A stretch of 64,000 bases of DNA, taken from NCBI GenBank assembly GCA_947501695.1, contig CANMWO010000001.1:744001-808000 (forward strand), written 5' to 3'. Under the pieces are notes generated by a model, which worked only from the letters and a program-made list of their open reading frames with translations, did not search any database and was not told the origin of the DNA. The translations under genes were made by a program, and so were the position numbers. This document shows positions 37,826 to 48,145 of this stretch, in pieces; the first letter of the stretch is position 1, and every line of letters starts with the position of its first letter. This DNA comes from an uncultured Sphingomonadaceae bacterium (GTDB lineage Bacteria > Pseudomonadota > Alphaproteobacteria > Sphingomonadales > Sphingomonadaceae).

Positions 37826-37978
37826 CTCGTAATCGCGGTGGATGATTGCAAGCTGCTTTTTGGTCACAAACTGGTCACAAGCGCAACAATATGCTTCACA
37901 CGCGACATTTTTTGATTAGGGTGCGGTTCAACGGAGCTGAGATATACAGCTTTTATAATTGCAAGGGAGGCCGATGTA

Positions 37979-39565
37979 ATGGCTAGTAGTTATCAAGAAT
38001 CTGGAGATGCAAGAGGAACATTCCTCGGCCATCCCAAAGGTCTGTTTGTTCTGTTTTTTGCCGAGATGTGGGAGCGTTTTTCCTATTACGGCATGCGGGC
38101 TCTTCTCATTTTTTATCTTGTTCAACACTGGATGTTTTCTGACAGCGAAGCATCGGTAATCTATGGGGCCTATACTGCTCTTGTATATATTACTCCGGTT
38201 GTCGGTGGCTATCTTGCCGATCGCTATTTAGGGCAACGCAAGGCCGTAGCCTTTGGGGCTTTGCTGCTAACCTTTGGCCATTTTCTGATGGCTTTTGAAG
38301 GTAGTGGTGGTCAAGATGATGCCGCACTTAATATTTTTTGGCTGGCGTTGGCTTTTATCATTGTTGGTTCTGGTTTCCTGAAAGCCAATATTTCTGTGAT
38401 CGTCGGGCAGCTATATTCCCGGACTGATATTCGCCGGGACCCTGCTTATACAATTTTCTATATGGGCATTAATCTCGGTGCTGCACTAGGTGCGATCATT
38501 GCTGGTTGGTTGGGTCAAACCTATGGTTGGTCCTATGGTTTTGGTGCTGCAGGCATCGGCATGTTGCTCGGTTTGGTAGTATTTGTCTGGGGCAAGCCAT
38601 TGCTGGTTGGTCGCGGTGAAGCTTCTGATCCAGCTCGTCTGGAACGCAAAGTAGGCGGCATTAAGTTTGAATGGGTGCTCTATATCTTGAGTTTTGCGAC
38701 CGTTGGTCTGGTCTGGGTATTGATCCAGTATCAGGCTCTGGTTGGTTCCTTGCTGGGAATAGCAGGCGCTATATTGGTTCTTTATATCCTCTATACAGCG
38801 GTTGCTAAACTGGAGCCGGAAGACCGTGATCGCATTTTTGCTGCTATGTTCCTAATCTTTGGCTCGATCCTTTTCTGGGCGTTATTTGAGCAAGCGGGCT
38901 CTTCGCTGAACCTGTTTACCGACCGCAGTGTTGATCGGAACCTCTTTGGCATTGATGTTCCTGCATCGGTGTTTCAGTCGATTAATGCGATCTATATCGT
39001 GTTGCTGGCTCCGTTATTCGCCATTCTCTGGACGACTCTAGGACGGCGCGGACTAGAGCCATCGGCACCGGCGAAATTTGGATTGGGATTGATTCAACTG
39101 GGGGCAGGTTTCCTTGTTCTGGTCGCTGGTGCATTGGCGGCTGGTTCCGGCAATCTAACACCGGTCATTTTTATTTTCCTGATCTACCTGCTGCACACTA
39201 CTGGTGAGCTTTGCTTATCGCCAGTGGGTCTCAGTGCCATGAATCGCTTGGCACCGTCGCATATGGCTAGCCTGATCATGGGTACTTGGTTCTTTGCGTC
39301 GGCCACCGGCAATTTTGCGGCTGGATTGATCGCCTCCGCCGTCGGCGCAGAAGGCGCTGGGCCTGACCGGGTTCTTGAAGTCTATTCTTCAGTAGGTTGG
39401 CTGGCCGTTGGTGTCGGGGTGGGCGTCATCGTCATCTCACCGTTGATCAAGAAGTTGATGCATCTTGATACGCTTAAGGACGATGGTGAGGGCGGCCATC
39501 TCGAAGGCGAGAGTGAAATTGGCGAACCCGCTGCTGCAGGTATTCATCCCACGACGAAATCTTGA
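37979..39565 (+). CDS. POT/PTR family proton-dependent peptide transporter
   Basis: A 528-residue major-facilitator protein importing di- and tripeptides with protons. The POT signature FFAEMWERFSYYGMRALLIFYL (ExxER motif) opens the protein, followed by GGYLADRYLGQRKAV and FYMGINLGAALG; 12-14 transmembrane helices are apparent. GGGAGG sits eight bases before ATG 37979, and a TATAAT at 37954-37959 could be part of a promoter. Two amidohydrolase genes follow in the same direction, which may hydrolyse the imported peptides. Confidence 0.94.
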   Translation: MASSYQESGDARGTFLGHPKGLFVLFFAEMWERFSYYGMRALLIFYLVQHWMFSDSEASVIYGAYTALVYITPVVGGYLADRYLGQRKAVAFGALLLTFGHFLMAFEGSGGQDDAALNIFWLALAFIIVGSGFLKANISVIVGQLYSRTDIRRDPAYTIFYMGINLGAALGAIIAGWLGQTYGWSYGFGAAGIGMLLGLVVFVWGKPLLVGRGEASDPARLERKVGGIKFEWVLYILSFATVGLVWVLIQYQALVGSLLGIAGAILVLYILYTAVAKLEPEDRDRIFAAMFLIFGSILFWALFEQAGSSLNLFTDRSVDRNLFGIDVPASVFQSINAIYIVLLAPLFAILWTTLGRRGLEPSAPAKFGLGLIQLGAGFLVLVAGALAAGSGNLTPVIFIFLIYLLHTTGELCLSPVGLSAMNRLAPSHMASLIMGTWFFASATGNFAAGLIASAVGAEGAGPDRVLEVYSSVGWLAVGVGVGVIVISPLIKKLMHLDTLKDDGEGGHLEGESEIGEPAAAGIHPTTKS

Positions 39566-39594
39566 TTGGGTCAATTATAGCTTAGAGGTTGATT

Positions 39595-40995
39595 ATGGAA
39601 TTGAAGGATTTGCTGGCGGTTGTTGCTGCCGGAGCATTGGTCACGGGTTGCGCGGCCACTGCGGCTGAAACCGAAACAGCCAGTGCATCGACGAGCAGTT
39701 CGAACAAACGTTCAGCAAGTCCGGCCTTTCCTTCAACCTATAAAGCTTACGGCTCGGACAATATCGTCATTACTGGTGCGACGATATTTGATGGCGAAGG
39801 GCAGCGTTTCGACAATGGTGTGATCTTCATGTCGGCAGGTAAAATCGTGTCCGTTGGCGGTCCCGATACTGCGATACCAACAGACAGCACCATCATTGAT
39901 GGGACTGGTAAATATGTGACGCCCGGTATCATCGATGTACATAGCCATTTGGGTGATTATCCAACGCCTAGCGTCGCTGCGCATAGTGATGGGAATGAGG
40001 CGACATCGCCGGTTACGCCCGAAGTCTGGGCAGAGCATAGTGTCTGGCCGCAGGACCCCGGTTTTTCTCGGGCAATGGCCAATGGCGGCATCACTTCGCT
40101 GCAAATCCTCCCTGGCTCGGCGAACCTGTTTGGCGGGCGGGCTGTGACGCTTAAAAATGTTCCTGCACGAACGGTGCAGGCGATGAAGTTTCCCGGTGCA
40201 CCATATGGCATGAAAATGGCCTGTGGCGAGAATCCGAAGCGGGTCTATGGCGGCCGTAACCGTAAGCCTGCAACCCGTATGGGCAGTATCTCGCTGACCC
40301 GTCAGACCTGGATTAACGCGCAAGAATACCGGAAAAAAAGGAACGGCGCGAAGCCGCCCAAACGTGATCTTGCGATGGAAACCCTCGCTGGTGTTCTTGA
40401 CGGCGACATATTGGTCCACAACCATTGTTACCGTGCCGATGAGCTCAACCAGATTATCGATATGTCGAAGGAATTCGGGTATAAAGTGACTGCCTTCCAC
40501 CATGCTGTCGAAAGCTACAAAATCGCTGATATCCTTGCGAAAGAGGAGATTTGTTCGGCGATTTGGGCGGACTGGTGGGGCTTCAAGATGGAAGCTTATG
40601 ACGCCATTCCCGAAAATGCTGCGTTGCTGCAACAGGCCGGAGCTTGTGTCATCATTCATTCCGATGACGAGAATCAGATCCAGCGGCTCAATCAGGAAGC
40701 TTCCAAGGCATTGGCCGATGGGCGGGCCATGGGCATAGAGATAAGCGACGCACAAGCGATCCAGTGGATTACCTATAACCCTGCCAAGGCGATGGGAATT
40801 GCCGACCAGACCGGCAGCTTGAAACCCGGTAAAATGGCTGATGTTGTCCTGTGGAACGATAATCCGCTGAGCGTTTACGCCCGTCCTGACAAGGTCTGGA
40901 TTGATGGTGCGATGCTATTTGACGCCAGTGACGAACGCCGCAGGCCGGTTAGCGATTTTGAGCTTGGCCAGCCTGGTGAAGGAGACGTGAAATGA
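39595..40995 (+). CDS. amidohydrolase family lipoprotein
   Basis: A 466-residue amidohydrolase with a type II signal peptide: LAAVVAAGALVTGC-type lipobox (LVTGC near residue 20), so it should be anchored at the cell envelope. TIM-barrel metal site: TPGIIDVHSHLGD supplies HxH; LVHNHCYRADEL, FHHAVESYKIAD and IIHSDDENQIQ supply later ligands. C-terminal GSLKPGKMADVVLWNDNPL is the return to the small beta domain. ATG 39595 has GAGG seven bases upstream; TTG 39589 is less likely. The next gene overlaps by ATGA and encodes a paralogue. Confidence 0.9.
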   Translation: MELKDLLAVVAAGALVTGCAATAAETETASASTSSSNKRSASPAFPSTYKAYGSDNIVITGATIFDGEGQRFDNGVIFMSAGKIVSVGGPDTAIPTDSTIIDGTGKYVTPGIIDVHSHLGDYPTPSVAAHSDGNEATSPVTPEVWAEHSVWPQDPGFSRAMANGGITSLQILPGSANLFGGRAVTLKNVPARTVQAMKFPGAPYGMKMACGENPKRVYGGRNRKPATRMGSISLTRQTWINAQEYRKKRNGAKPPKRDLAMETLAGVLDGDILVHNHCYRADELNQIIDMSKEFGYKVTAFHHAVESYKIADILAKEEICSAIWADWWGFKMEAYDAIPENAALLQQAGACVIIHSDDENQIQRLNQEASKALADGRAMGIEISDAQAIQWITYNPAKAMGIADQTGSLKPGKMADVVLWNDNPLSVYARPDKVWIDGAMLFDASDERRRPVSDFELGQPGEGDVK

Positions 40996-42287
40996 AGCGC
41001 TCTGTAATAACGCTCGTCTCCACGCTCGCTCTCATGGCTGTTCCTGTCGCAGCGGAAACTGTCGCCATTACGGGCGGCAAGGTGGTCGTCGGAGATGGCA
41101 GCGCGCCGATGGATGGCGCAACTGTTGTCATCCGTGATGGCCGTGTGGTCGCTGCTGGCACCAACGTCACTATACCCGCTAATGCACGTCGTATTGATGC
41201 GGCTGGTAAATGGGTCACGCCCGGTATATTCGCCGGCTTTAGTCGCGTTGGGCTCGTCGAAGTGGGAGCGGTTCGCGCAACCAACGATACCAATGCAACT
41301 GACTCTGTTTTCTCGGCTGCGCTTGATGTCCAATATGCCGTTAATCCTTTCGCTGCTGCGGTTGCGGTAAACCGGGCGGCTGGTGTAACCCGTGCCGTTG
41401 TTTCTCCGAGCACAGCCAAGTCGATTTTCGGTGGCTTTGGCGCGATCGTCGATTTGGGCGAGGACAGTAATCCCATCACTAAAGCGCGGGCTTTTCAATT
41501 TGTCGAACTGGGCGAAACCGGACACCGCCGGGCAGGGGGTAGCCGTTCTGCGGCCCATATCCTGTTCCGCGCAATGTTGAACGAAGCACGGACCTATTCC
41601 CGCAGTCCATCGCTGTTCGATAGCGACTTGATGAAGGCTTCGGACGCCAAGGCTTTGTTGCCGGTGATCAATGGCTCGACGCGCCTGTTGGTCCATGTCG
41701 AGAGCGCCAATGACATTCTGAAAGTACTCGATCTGCGCAAAGACTTTCCATCATTGAAACTGGTTTTGGTCGGAGCCAATGAAGGGTGGCGCGTTGCCAG
41801 CGAAATTGCGGCGGCCAAAGTTCCGGTGCTGGCATCAGCGCTGAGTGATTTACCCTATAGTTTTGAAGACCTGTCGGCGACGCAATCCAATATTGGCCGG
41901 ATGAAACGGGCTGGCGTTAATGTCGCTATCGGTATGATCAATGACCGCGATGCGCATCAGCTCCGCTATTCGATGCAATATGCCGGCAATCTGGTTGCGC
42001 TGAACAAAGTGCCCCGCGCTACTGGTCTAAGCTGGGATGAAGCTTTCGCCGCAATTAGTTCCAAACCCGCCGAGATTATGGGCATGGGTGGTCAATTGGG
42101 TTCCTTGAAAGCGGGACGTAAGGGGGATGTGGTGATTTGGACTGGTGATCCGCTGGAGCTATCTACTCAGGTCGAGAGCGTCTTTATCGATGGTGTCGAG
42201 CAGTCGCTGTCCAATCGACAGGAACGGTTGCGGGAACGCTATCGGAATCCTGCACCTGGTGCCTTACCCAAGGCTTATGATCGTTAG
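40992..42287 (+). CDS. amidohydrolase-like exported protein with missing metal ligands
   Basis: A 431-residue paralogue of the preceding amidohydrolase, with a Sec signal peptide (MKRSVITLVSTLALMAVPVAA). The fold is intact, including TPGIFAGFSRVGLVE, LLVHVESAND and GSLKAGRKGDVVIWTGDPL, but the HxH metal motif is replaced by FAGFS and the histidine of the next strand by VGANEG. It is therefore probably a non-catalytic or altered partner of the lipoprotein, with which it is translationally coupled. Confidence 0.88.
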   Translation: MKRSVITLVSTLALMAVPVAAETVAITGGKVVVGDGSAPMDGATVVIRDGRVVAAGTNVTIPANARRIDAAGKWVTPGIFAGFSRVGLVEVGAVRATNDTNATDSVFSAALDVQYAVNPFAAAVAVNRAAGVTRAVVSPSTAKSIFGGFGAIVDLGEDSNPITKARAFQFVELGETGHRRAGGSRSAAHILFRAMLNEARTYSRSPSLFDSDLMKASDAKALLPVINGSTRLLVHVESANDILKVLDLRKDFPSLKLVLVGANEGWRVASEIAAAKVPVLASALSDLPYSFEDLSATQSNIGRMKRAGVNVAIGMINDRDAHQLRYSMQYAGNLVALNKVPRATGLSWDEAFAAISSKPAEIMGMGGQLGSLKAGRKGDVVIWTGDPLELSTQVESVFIDGVEQSLSNRQERLRERYRNPAPGALPKAYDR

Positions 42288-42307
42288 CAGGTCCTGTTTG
42301 CTTGGAT

Positions 42308-42442
42308 CAAAGTTCACACAAATCACAGGTTAGTTTGGCTTTTGGTTTGTGATTGAAACGCTATTGCTCAATCCCAAAGTTCACACATATCACACAGCTT
42401 GCTGTGCGTCGGAAGCATGGCGGCCTGCAACCAAAGTTCACA
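42308..42442 (+). repeat. three direct repeats CAAAGTTCACA
   Basis: CAAAGTTCACA occurs at 42308-42318, 42375-42385 and 42432-42442, each followed within a few bases by TCACA-like sequence (AATCACAG, TATCACAC, TTCTCACAC). The intervals are 67 and 57 bases. They fill the 293-base gap between the second amidohydrolase and the aldo/keto reductase 3' end. A separate 9-bp inverted repeat, CACTATGAT (42476-42484) and ATCATAGTG (42543-42551), lies to the right. No ORF in the gap looks genuine. Confidence 0.7.
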
Positions 42443-42580
42443 ACATTCTCACACTGTTTTACCTGATTGAGAAAACACTATGATGTCCGCACCGCCGCGC
42501 ATTGGGAAAATATTCAAAACTGAGAAAAAACAGCGACGTCTTATCATAGTGCGGGTCTTGTAGGAAAGCGCATAGGCGGC

Positions 42581-43573
42581 CTAGAGCCGAACCATCGACA
42601 TCATCGCTTCTCCATAGCGCGGACCAGAGGTGCCACCGACAGGTGCTGCTTTTTCGAGTTCATTGAGATCGACATCGGTTAGAGCGACATCAACAGAGGC
42701 CATGCTGTCCTCTAAGGTAGCGCGGCGTTTGGAACCGGGTATAGGAACGATGAAGTCTCCTTGCGCCAACAGCCAGGCGAGTGCGATCTGCGCCGGCGAG
42801 CAGCCATGGCGCTCGGCAACCTGTTTGACGACCTCGACCATTTTCAGGTTCTGTCCGAAATTTTCTTCCGAATAACGCGGATCCCTCAGGCGATAATCAT
42901 CTGCATCCAGATCATCGCGGCTAGTAATCTGTCCGGTCAGGAAGCCGCGCCCTAGTGGGCTGTATGGCACAAAGCCAATGTCGAGATCCTGACAGAGTGG
43001 CAGGATTTCTTCCTCAATACTGCGTTCCCACAGCGAATATTCTGATTGCAAGGCCGCAATGGGGTGAACTTTATGCGCGCGCTTGATCGTGTCTGCTCCG
43101 GCTTCCGATAGCCCCAGATAGCGAACCTTACCGGCTTGAACGAGTTCAGCCATCGCGCCAACCGTTTCCTCAATCGGCACATCGGGGTCAACACGGTGCT
43201 GGTAAAATAAATCGATCACCTCAACGCCCAAACGCTGCAAGGATGCGTCGCAAGCACGATGGACGTTTTTGGGCGAGGAGTCCGTGCCGATCTTTCCCGG
43301 ATTAGTAAGGTCAAAGCCAAATTTAGTGGCGATGATCAAACGGTCGCGGCGTCCTCTGATCGCTTGACCCAGAAGCTCTTCATTCTTGTAAGGGCCATAG
43401 ACTTCTGCGGTATCAAAAAAGGTCACACCCAATTCAATAGCGCGGTCGAGCGTCGCCAGACTTTCGGTCATATCCGCCTGGCCGTACATGCCGCTGCCAA
43501 TGCCGAACATCGGCATACAGCCTAGGCCTAAGGCCGATACTTCCAGCTCTTTACCGAGTTTGCGATATTTCAT
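42581..43573 (-). CDS. aldo/keto reductase
   Basis: NADPH-dependent oxidoreductase of 330 residues with a TIM-barrel fold. Catalytic residues visible: Asp and Tyr in [15 protein letters not shown], Lys in IIATKFGFD and His in DLFYQHRVD; cofactor site [16 protein letters not shown]. The start ATG lies inside the 3' end of the upstream symporter gene (23-base overlap), implying cotranscription. Substrate unknown. Confidence 0.93.
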   Translation of the reverse strand: MKYRKLGKELEVSALGLGCMPMFGIGSGMYGQADMTESLATLDRAIELGVTFFDTAEVYGPYKNEELLGQAIRGRRDRLIIATKFGFDLTNPGKIGTDSSPKNVHRACDASLQRLGVEVIDLFYQHRVDPDVPIEETVGAMAELVQAGKVRYLGLSEAGADTIKRAHKVHPIAALQSEYSLWERSIEEEILPLCQDLDIGFVPYSPLGRGFLTGQITSRDDLDADDYRLRDPRYSEENFGQNLKMVEVVKQVAERHGCSPAQIALAWLLAQGDFIVPIPGSKRRATLEDSMASVDVALTDVDLNELEKAAPVGGTSGPRYGEAMMSMVRL

Positions 43574-44978
43574 TCTGCGTCTCCGACTCTTGGCTTTCCG
43601 CTTGGCGCTTCAGATACCCATATAGCTCTCGTTTGATCTCTGGTGCAAAGAGATAAAGGGCTATGACGTTGGGAATGGAGGCTAGAAAGAAGGCACTATC
43701 GACGAGATCAATGACCGTTGCTATTTCCAGCAACGCTCCAACGGGTAATATTCCGATATAGACGACTTTGTATATCATCGCCCGGATTGGTCCTTCGCCA
43801 AACAGATATTCATAAGCCTTTTGCCCGTAAAAGCCGACCGAGCATAAGGTACTATGCGCGAAGAGCAGCACCGCGATGGTCAACAGCCACGGGAACCAGT
43901 CTGAGATTTGTGCAAAAGCGGCGGCTGTTATCCGTATATCCTGATCGACACCTTGCCATGTGCCCGCAAGAACTATTGCAATAGCGCCGAGTGAACAGAT
44001 GATAACGGTGTCCAGCATGGGTTCCAGCAAGGCAACGAGGCCTTCCGAAGCAGGTTCTTTCGTCCGCGCTTGGGAATGGGCGATAGCAGCTGAGCCGACA
44101 CCTGCTTCTGAAGAATAAACGGCGCGTTGCATGCCGATAATGAAGGCGCCAATCAGACCTCCACCAGCGGCCTGTCCGGAAAAGGCATCGCTGACGATCA
44201 AAGCGATGGCGTCGGGAATTTGCGCGAAGTTGAATGCGATTATGGTCAAAACGCCGGACAAATAAACTATCGCCATCAGCGGAACCATTATGGATGTAAC
44301 ACGGCCCAGCCATTTGACACCGCCAATCACGACCAGCCCAACGAAAAAGGCCATAATGATACCGAATGTGAGGTTGTTATCGAAATTGGATCGGAACCCG
44401 GAAACTTCACTGACGGTGGCGAGGCTCTGGTTGACCTGTACCATGGGTATGGCAATGAACATGACTAGGACGGCGTAAATGCCACCAAGGACAAGTCCCA
44501 ATTTTGGCCATCCCTTTTGTTTGAATCCGTTTTTCAGATTGTACATCGGTCCACCCCGCACAGCACCCGATGGATCGACTTCACGAAACATCAACGACAA
44601 GGTGACTTCCACACATTTCAGCGTCATCGCGAAAAACCCGATAATGAACATCCAGAATGCCGCTCCCGGTCCGCCAGTAGCAATAGCTATCGCTACTCCG
44701 GCGATATTTCCCAGACCCACAGTCCCAGAAAGCGCCGTCGTCAGTGCAGAAAACTGAGAAATTGTCCCGGGCGCATCCGGGTCATCATATTTGCCGCGGA
44801 CAATCCGGATCGACAGCGGCAATGCGCGTATATTGATAAACCCCATCCATAGCGTAAAAAGCACCATTGGAATCGCAAGCCAAAGGACGATCCATGGGAT
44901 TTCAGCGCCGAAAAATGGTATTTTTGAGAAAACGAACATTGCGACATTACCGATCAAGTCGCTTAAATAATCTATCAT
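43551..44978 (-). CDS. alanine/glycine:cation symporter (AGCS family)
   Basis: A 475-residue inner-membrane Na+- or H+-coupled amino-acid transporter with about ten transmembrane helices. The AGCS signature [20 protein letters not shown] is near residues 88-108, and the family's GGPMYNL and [17 protein letters not shown] follow. ATG 44978 is used; GTG 44984, four bases after GGGGGA, is a good alternative that adds two residues. Overlaps the aldo/keto reductase gene. Confidence 0.93.
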   Translation of the reverse strand: MIDYLSDLIGNVAMFVFSKIPFFGAEIPWIVLWLAIPMVLFTLWMGFINIRALPLSIRIVRGKYDDPDAPGTISQFSALTTALSGTVGLGNIAGVAIAIATGGPGAAFWMFIIGFFAMTLKCVEVTLSLMFREVDPSGAVRGGPMYNLKNGFKQKGWPKLGLVLGGIYAVLVMFIAIPMVQVNQSLATVSEVSGFRSNFDNNLTFGIIMAFFVGLVVIGGVKWLGRVTSIMVPLMAIVYLSGVLTIIAFNFAQIPDAIALIVSDAFSGQAAGGGLIGAFIIGMQRAVYSSEAGVGSAAIAHSQARTKEPASEGLVALLEPMLDTVIICSLGAIAIVLAGTWQGVDQDIRITAAAFAQISDWFPWLLTIAVLLFAHSTLCSVGFYGQKAYEYLFGEGPIRAMIYKVVYIGILPVGALLEIATVIDLVDSAFFLASIPNVIALYLFAPEIKRELYGYLKRQAESQESETQNEISQTR

Positions 44979-45076
44979 GTGCACTTAATCCCCCTTGGAC
45001 TTCACTGTGCCTAGTGTAAGGTTCGATCCAAACCAAATTCTATTTATATGTGACCAGTTTTATTGATCGGTAGAGT

Positions 45077-46417
45077 ATGACAAAAAAATTCTTTGGGACA
45101 GACGGGATTCGCGGACTAACCAACCAGCGTCCGATGACCGCTGAAATTGCGATGAAAGTCGGGCAGGCCGCTGGCCGCCATTTCCTGCGCGGCGATCACC
45201 GCCATCGGGTAGTGATTGGTAAGGATACGCGGCTTTCCGGCTATATGATGGAAAATGCGCTGGTCGCCGGTTTTACCAGCGTGGGTATGGACGTCGTGCA
45301 AGTTGGTCCGATGCCAACGCCAGCCGTGGCGCTGCTGACCCGTTCGATGCGCGCAGATCTTGGTGTGATGATTTCGGCGAGCCACAATCCTTATTATGAC
45401 AATGGCATAAAGCTATTTGGTCCTGACGGTTTCAAACTGTCGGATGACGATGAGCTCAAAATCGAAGGTTATCTCTTGGAAGACGCCAAACTGGCTGCGG
45501 CAGAAGATATTGGCCGGGCGAAGCGCTTTGAAGATGCGCGCGGGCGTTATATCCATGCGATTAAAATGTCGCTGCCGGACCATATCCGCCTTGACGGACT
45601 GAAAATGGTGGTCGATTGCGCCAATGGTGCTGCTTATCAGGTAGCACCTTCGGCTTTCTGGGAATTGGGCGCAGAAGTGATTACGATTGGCGTCAATCCC
45701 GACGGCAAGAATATCAATCATAAATGCGGCTCGACCGATGTCGCGGCCTTGCAAGAAAGCGTTGTGGCTAGCGGCGCGCATGTCGGGATTGCGCTGGACG
45801 GCGATGCAGATCGCCTGATCGTGGTGGATGAGAAGGGCAAGATTGTCGACGGCGACCAGCTAATGGCGCTGATCGGGTCTAGCTGGAGCCGCAACGGCCT
45901 CTTGCGCGGTGACGGTATTGTCGCGACGGTCATGTCGAATCTGGGGCTAGAGCGCTTTTTGGCATCGCAAAAACTGGACCTTGTTCGCTCCAAAGTCGGT
46001 GATCGCTATGTGCTCGAAGAGATGAAAAAGGGCGGCTATAATGTCGGGGGAGAGCAATCGGGTCATATGATCATGCTCGATCATGGCACGACCGGTGATG
46101 GTACCATTGCCGGCTTGCAAGTTTTGCGGGAACTGGTGGAAAGCGGTAAGCCGGCTAGCGAGCTACTGCATTTGTTCGAACCGGTCCCACAATTGCTCAA
46201 AAATGTCCGTTATTCCAGCGGGGCACCCCTGGATGATGACAGCGTGAAGGCCGTCATTGCTGAGGCGGAGAAAGAGCTGAGTGGCACGGGACGGCTCGTC
46301 ATTCGGGCATCCGGTACAGAGCCGCTGATCCGCGTAATGGCGGAGGGCGACAATAGCGATCAGGTCAATGCTGTGGTCGATCGCATCTGCAATGTGGTGG
46401 AAGAGGTCGCTGCCTGA
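45077..46417 (+). CDS. glmM: phosphoglucosamine mutase
   Basis: Interconverts glucosamine-6-phosphate and glucosamine-1-phosphate for peptidoglycan and LPS precursors. 446 residues with FGTDGIRG at the start, the phosphoserine loop [15 protein letters not shown], metal loop [12 protein letters not shown], sugar loop GGEQSGHMI and phosphate loop [12 protein letters not shown]. All family elements are intact. First gene of a tightly overlapping unit with DUF1272, a small membrane protein, thiD and rnhB. Confidence 0.98.
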   Translation: MTKKFFGTDGIRGLTNQRPMTAEIAMKVGQAAGRHFLRGDHRHRVVIGKDTRLSGYMMENALVAGFTSVGMDVVQVGPMPTPAVALLTRSMRADLGVMISASHNPYYDNGIKLFGPDGFKLSDDDELKIEGYLLEDAKLAAAEDIGRAKRFEDARGRYIHAIKMSLPDHIRLDGLKMVVDCANGAAYQVAPSAFWELGAEVITIGVNPDGKNINHKCGSTDVAALQESVVASGAHVGIALDGDADRLIVVDEKGKIVDGDQLMALIGSSWSRNGLLRGDGIVATVMSNLGLERFLASQKLDLVRSKVGDRYVLEEMKKGGYNVGGEQSGHMIMLDHGTTGDGTIAGLQVLRELVESGKPASELLHLFEPVPQLLKNVRYSSGAPLDDDSVKAVIAEAEKELSGTGRLVIRASGTEPLIRVMAEGDNSDQVNAVVDRICNVVEEVAA

Positions 46418-46647
46418 TGCTCGACATGCGCCCTGATTGCGAAAGCTGCGGCAGGGATCTACCTGCGGATCAGGGCGGCGCGCATATCTGTTCTTTCGAA
46501 TGCACCTTTTGTGAGGCTTGCAATGCAGCAGCCCATAAAGGCACTTGCCCTAATTGTGGGGGTGAATTGGTACGAAGGCCAACGCGATCCGTAGAATTGC
46601 TCAAAAAATACCCGGCATCCATCGAACGCAAATTTAAGGGATCATAA
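46417..46647 (+). CDS. DUF1272 domain protein (small zinc-ribbon)
   Basis: A 76-residue protein of family DUF1272, function unknown. Its cysteines are arranged in CxxC knuckles: CESCG, CSFECTFCEAC and CPNCGG, indicating one or two bound zinc ions. The tail RRPTRSVELLKKYPASIERKFKG is basic. Start overlaps the glmM stop (TGATG) and its stop overlaps the next start (TAATG), so it is translated from the glmM operon. Confidence 0.9.
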   Translation: MLDMRPDCESCGRDLPADQGGAHICSFECTFCEACNAAAHKGTCPNCGGELVRRPTRSVELLKKYPASIERKFKGS

Positions 46648-46829
46648 TGGGCGTGATTTTTCTAGCGATCATCATATTGGTGCTATTTATCCCAATCGCC
46701 ATCGGATTGGCTATTTTTATCATTGCACCGGACTGGTTTCGCGCAAACCGGAACGCTGTGATTATCGGCATCGGTATTGCTGACTTTCTTTTGCTTGCGG
46801 CTATGGCATTGCTGTTGTTAGGCATATGA
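46647..46829 (+). CDS. small two-helix membrane protein
   Basis: A 60-residue protein consisting almost entirely of two transmembrane helices (residues about 3-27 and 37-59) joined by APDWFRANRNA. No family recognised. It overlaps the DUF1272 stop by one base and the thiD start by ATGA, and that strict coupling on both sides is the main evidence that it is real. Confidence 0.75.
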   Translation: MGVIFLAIIILVLFIPIAIGLAIFIIAPDWFRANRNAVIIGIGIADFLLLAAMALLLLGI

Positions 46830-47578
46830 CAGCCGTTTGCCCACGCGTACTTTCCATTGCCGGTTCGGACAGTGGCGGCGGCGCTGGAATTCAGGCAGAT
46901 ATACGGACAATTTCCAACCTCGGCGGACATGCCATGACGGCTGTTACTGCCGTTACAGCCCAAAATAGTGCTGGTGTGACGGCTGTTGAGCTCATGACAC
47001 CAGATATGGTGGTTGCGCAAATCTGGGCGGTAATGGACGATTTCGGCGCTGATGCGATCAAGATCGGGATGCTAGGGTCGCCCGAAATTGCTTTGGCTGT
47101 TGCCGATTTCCTCAAATCCGTACGCAACAAGCCGATTATCTTTGATCCGGTCATGGTGGCAACCAGCGGCGCGACACTGGCAGATGATCGCACCATTGCA
47201 GCCTTTCAGAAGATTATTCCCCTGAGCAGCCTTATCACCCCCAATCTTGATGAAATGCAGCGCTTGGGTGGAGAGAATATTGCTTCAGAATATACTGTGC
47301 CGTTTCTGGTTAAGGGTGGTCATGGCGAGGACGAGACTTTGGTTGATCGTTTAATCGGCGCTGATGGCGAGCTGGAGCGTTGGGAAGGGAACCGGATCGC
47401 CACGCGGCATAGTCATGGGACAGGTTGCACCTTGTCTGCAGCAATTGCGACCTGTCTGGCAGGTGGGGACAGCTTGAGCGCCGCGATTGGCAAGGCGCGG
47501 GATTATGTCCGAGCAAGCCTAGCATCCGCGCCCGGCTTTGGATCTGGTCATGGTCCTATGGGCGTGCCCAAAGCATGA
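46826..47578 (+). CDS. thiD: hydroxymethylpyrimidine/phosphomethylpyrimidine kinase
   Basis: Phosphorylates HMP and HMP-phosphate in thiamine synthesis. A 250-residue ribokinase-fold enzyme: [15 protein letters not shown] at the substrate and phosphate site, [33 protein letters not shown] and the anion hole/base [12 protein letters not shown]. It overlaps both neighbours by ATGA and is cotranscribed with glmM and rnhB; no other thiamine gene or TPP riboswitch was seen nearby. Confidence 0.96.
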   Translation: MTAVCPRVLSIAGSDSGGGAGIQADIRTISNLGGHAMTAVTAVTAQNSAGVTAVELMTPDMVVAQIWAVMDDFGADAIKIGMLGSPEIALAVADFLKSVRNKPIIFDPVMVATSGATLADDRTIAAFQKIIPLSSLITPNLDEMQRLGGENIASEYTVPFLVKGGHGEDETLVDRLIGADGELERWEGNRIATRHSHGTGCTLSAAIATCLAGGDSLSAAIGKARDYVRASLASAPGFGSGHGPMGVPKA

Positions 47579-48144
47579 CGGCCCAAATGATCGCGGGGAT
47601 CGATGAAGCGGGTAGGGGGCCACTCGCGGGCCCTGTGGTTGCTGCGGCGGTGATATTGCCGGATGGGCATGGCATAACGGGGCTGGACGACAGCAAGAAA
47701 CTGACCGCGAAAAAACGCGCTATTCTGGAAGTAGAAATACAAGATAAAACGATATATTATATAGCATTATGTAATGAATCTGAGATTGATTCTATAAATA
47801 TTTTGCAGGCAACCATGCTCGCGATGACGCGGGCCGCAGAAGGGCTTCCGAACCAACCAGATCATATATTGGTTGACGGCAATCGCTTGCCAAAATGGGG
47901 CTATCAAGCCGAGGCTGTGATCGGCGGTGATGCTATCCATCCGTGCATTTCAGCCGCGTCCATCTTGGCCAAAGAATATCGGGATCGGATGATGATCGCG
48001 GCGGCCGAAAAATATCCCGAATATGGCTGGGAACGCAACAAAGGCTATGGCACGGCGGAGCATATGGCGGCGCTCAAGAAATATGGACCTACGCCCTTGC
48101 ATCGCAAGAGCTTTGCGCCAGTAGCTCAGTTTGAATTGCTTTAG
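47575..48144 (+). CDS. rnhB: ribonuclease HII
   Basis: Cleaves the RNA strand of RNA-DNA hybrids and single ribonucleotides in DNA. 189 residues: [20 protein letters not shown] with the first two acidic residues, [20 protein letters not shown] and [22 protein letters not shown] 47575 overlaps the thiD stop as ATGA, so the longer open frame beginning at 47425 inside thiD is rejected. Convergent with the desaturase gene, one base between stops. Confidence 0.97.
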   Translation: MTAQMIAGIDEAGRGPLAGPVVAAAVILPDGHGITGLDDSKKLTAKKRAILEVEIQDKTIYYIALCNESEIDSINILQATMLAMTRAAEGLPNQPDHILVDGNRLPKWGYQAEAVIGGDAIHPCISAASILAKEYRDRMMIAAAEKYPEYGWERNKGYGTAEHMAALKKYGPTPLHRKSFAPVAQFELL

Positions 48145-48145
48145 C

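Noticed and set aside
39733-40755. Open frame of 340 codons on the minus strand
   Set aside because: Antisense shadow of the amidohydrolase lipoprotein, whose metal ligands are clear.
47425-47574. N-terminal extension of RNase HII
   Set aside because: It lies wholly inside thiD in another frame; the ATGA junction at 47575 gives the normal RNase HII start.
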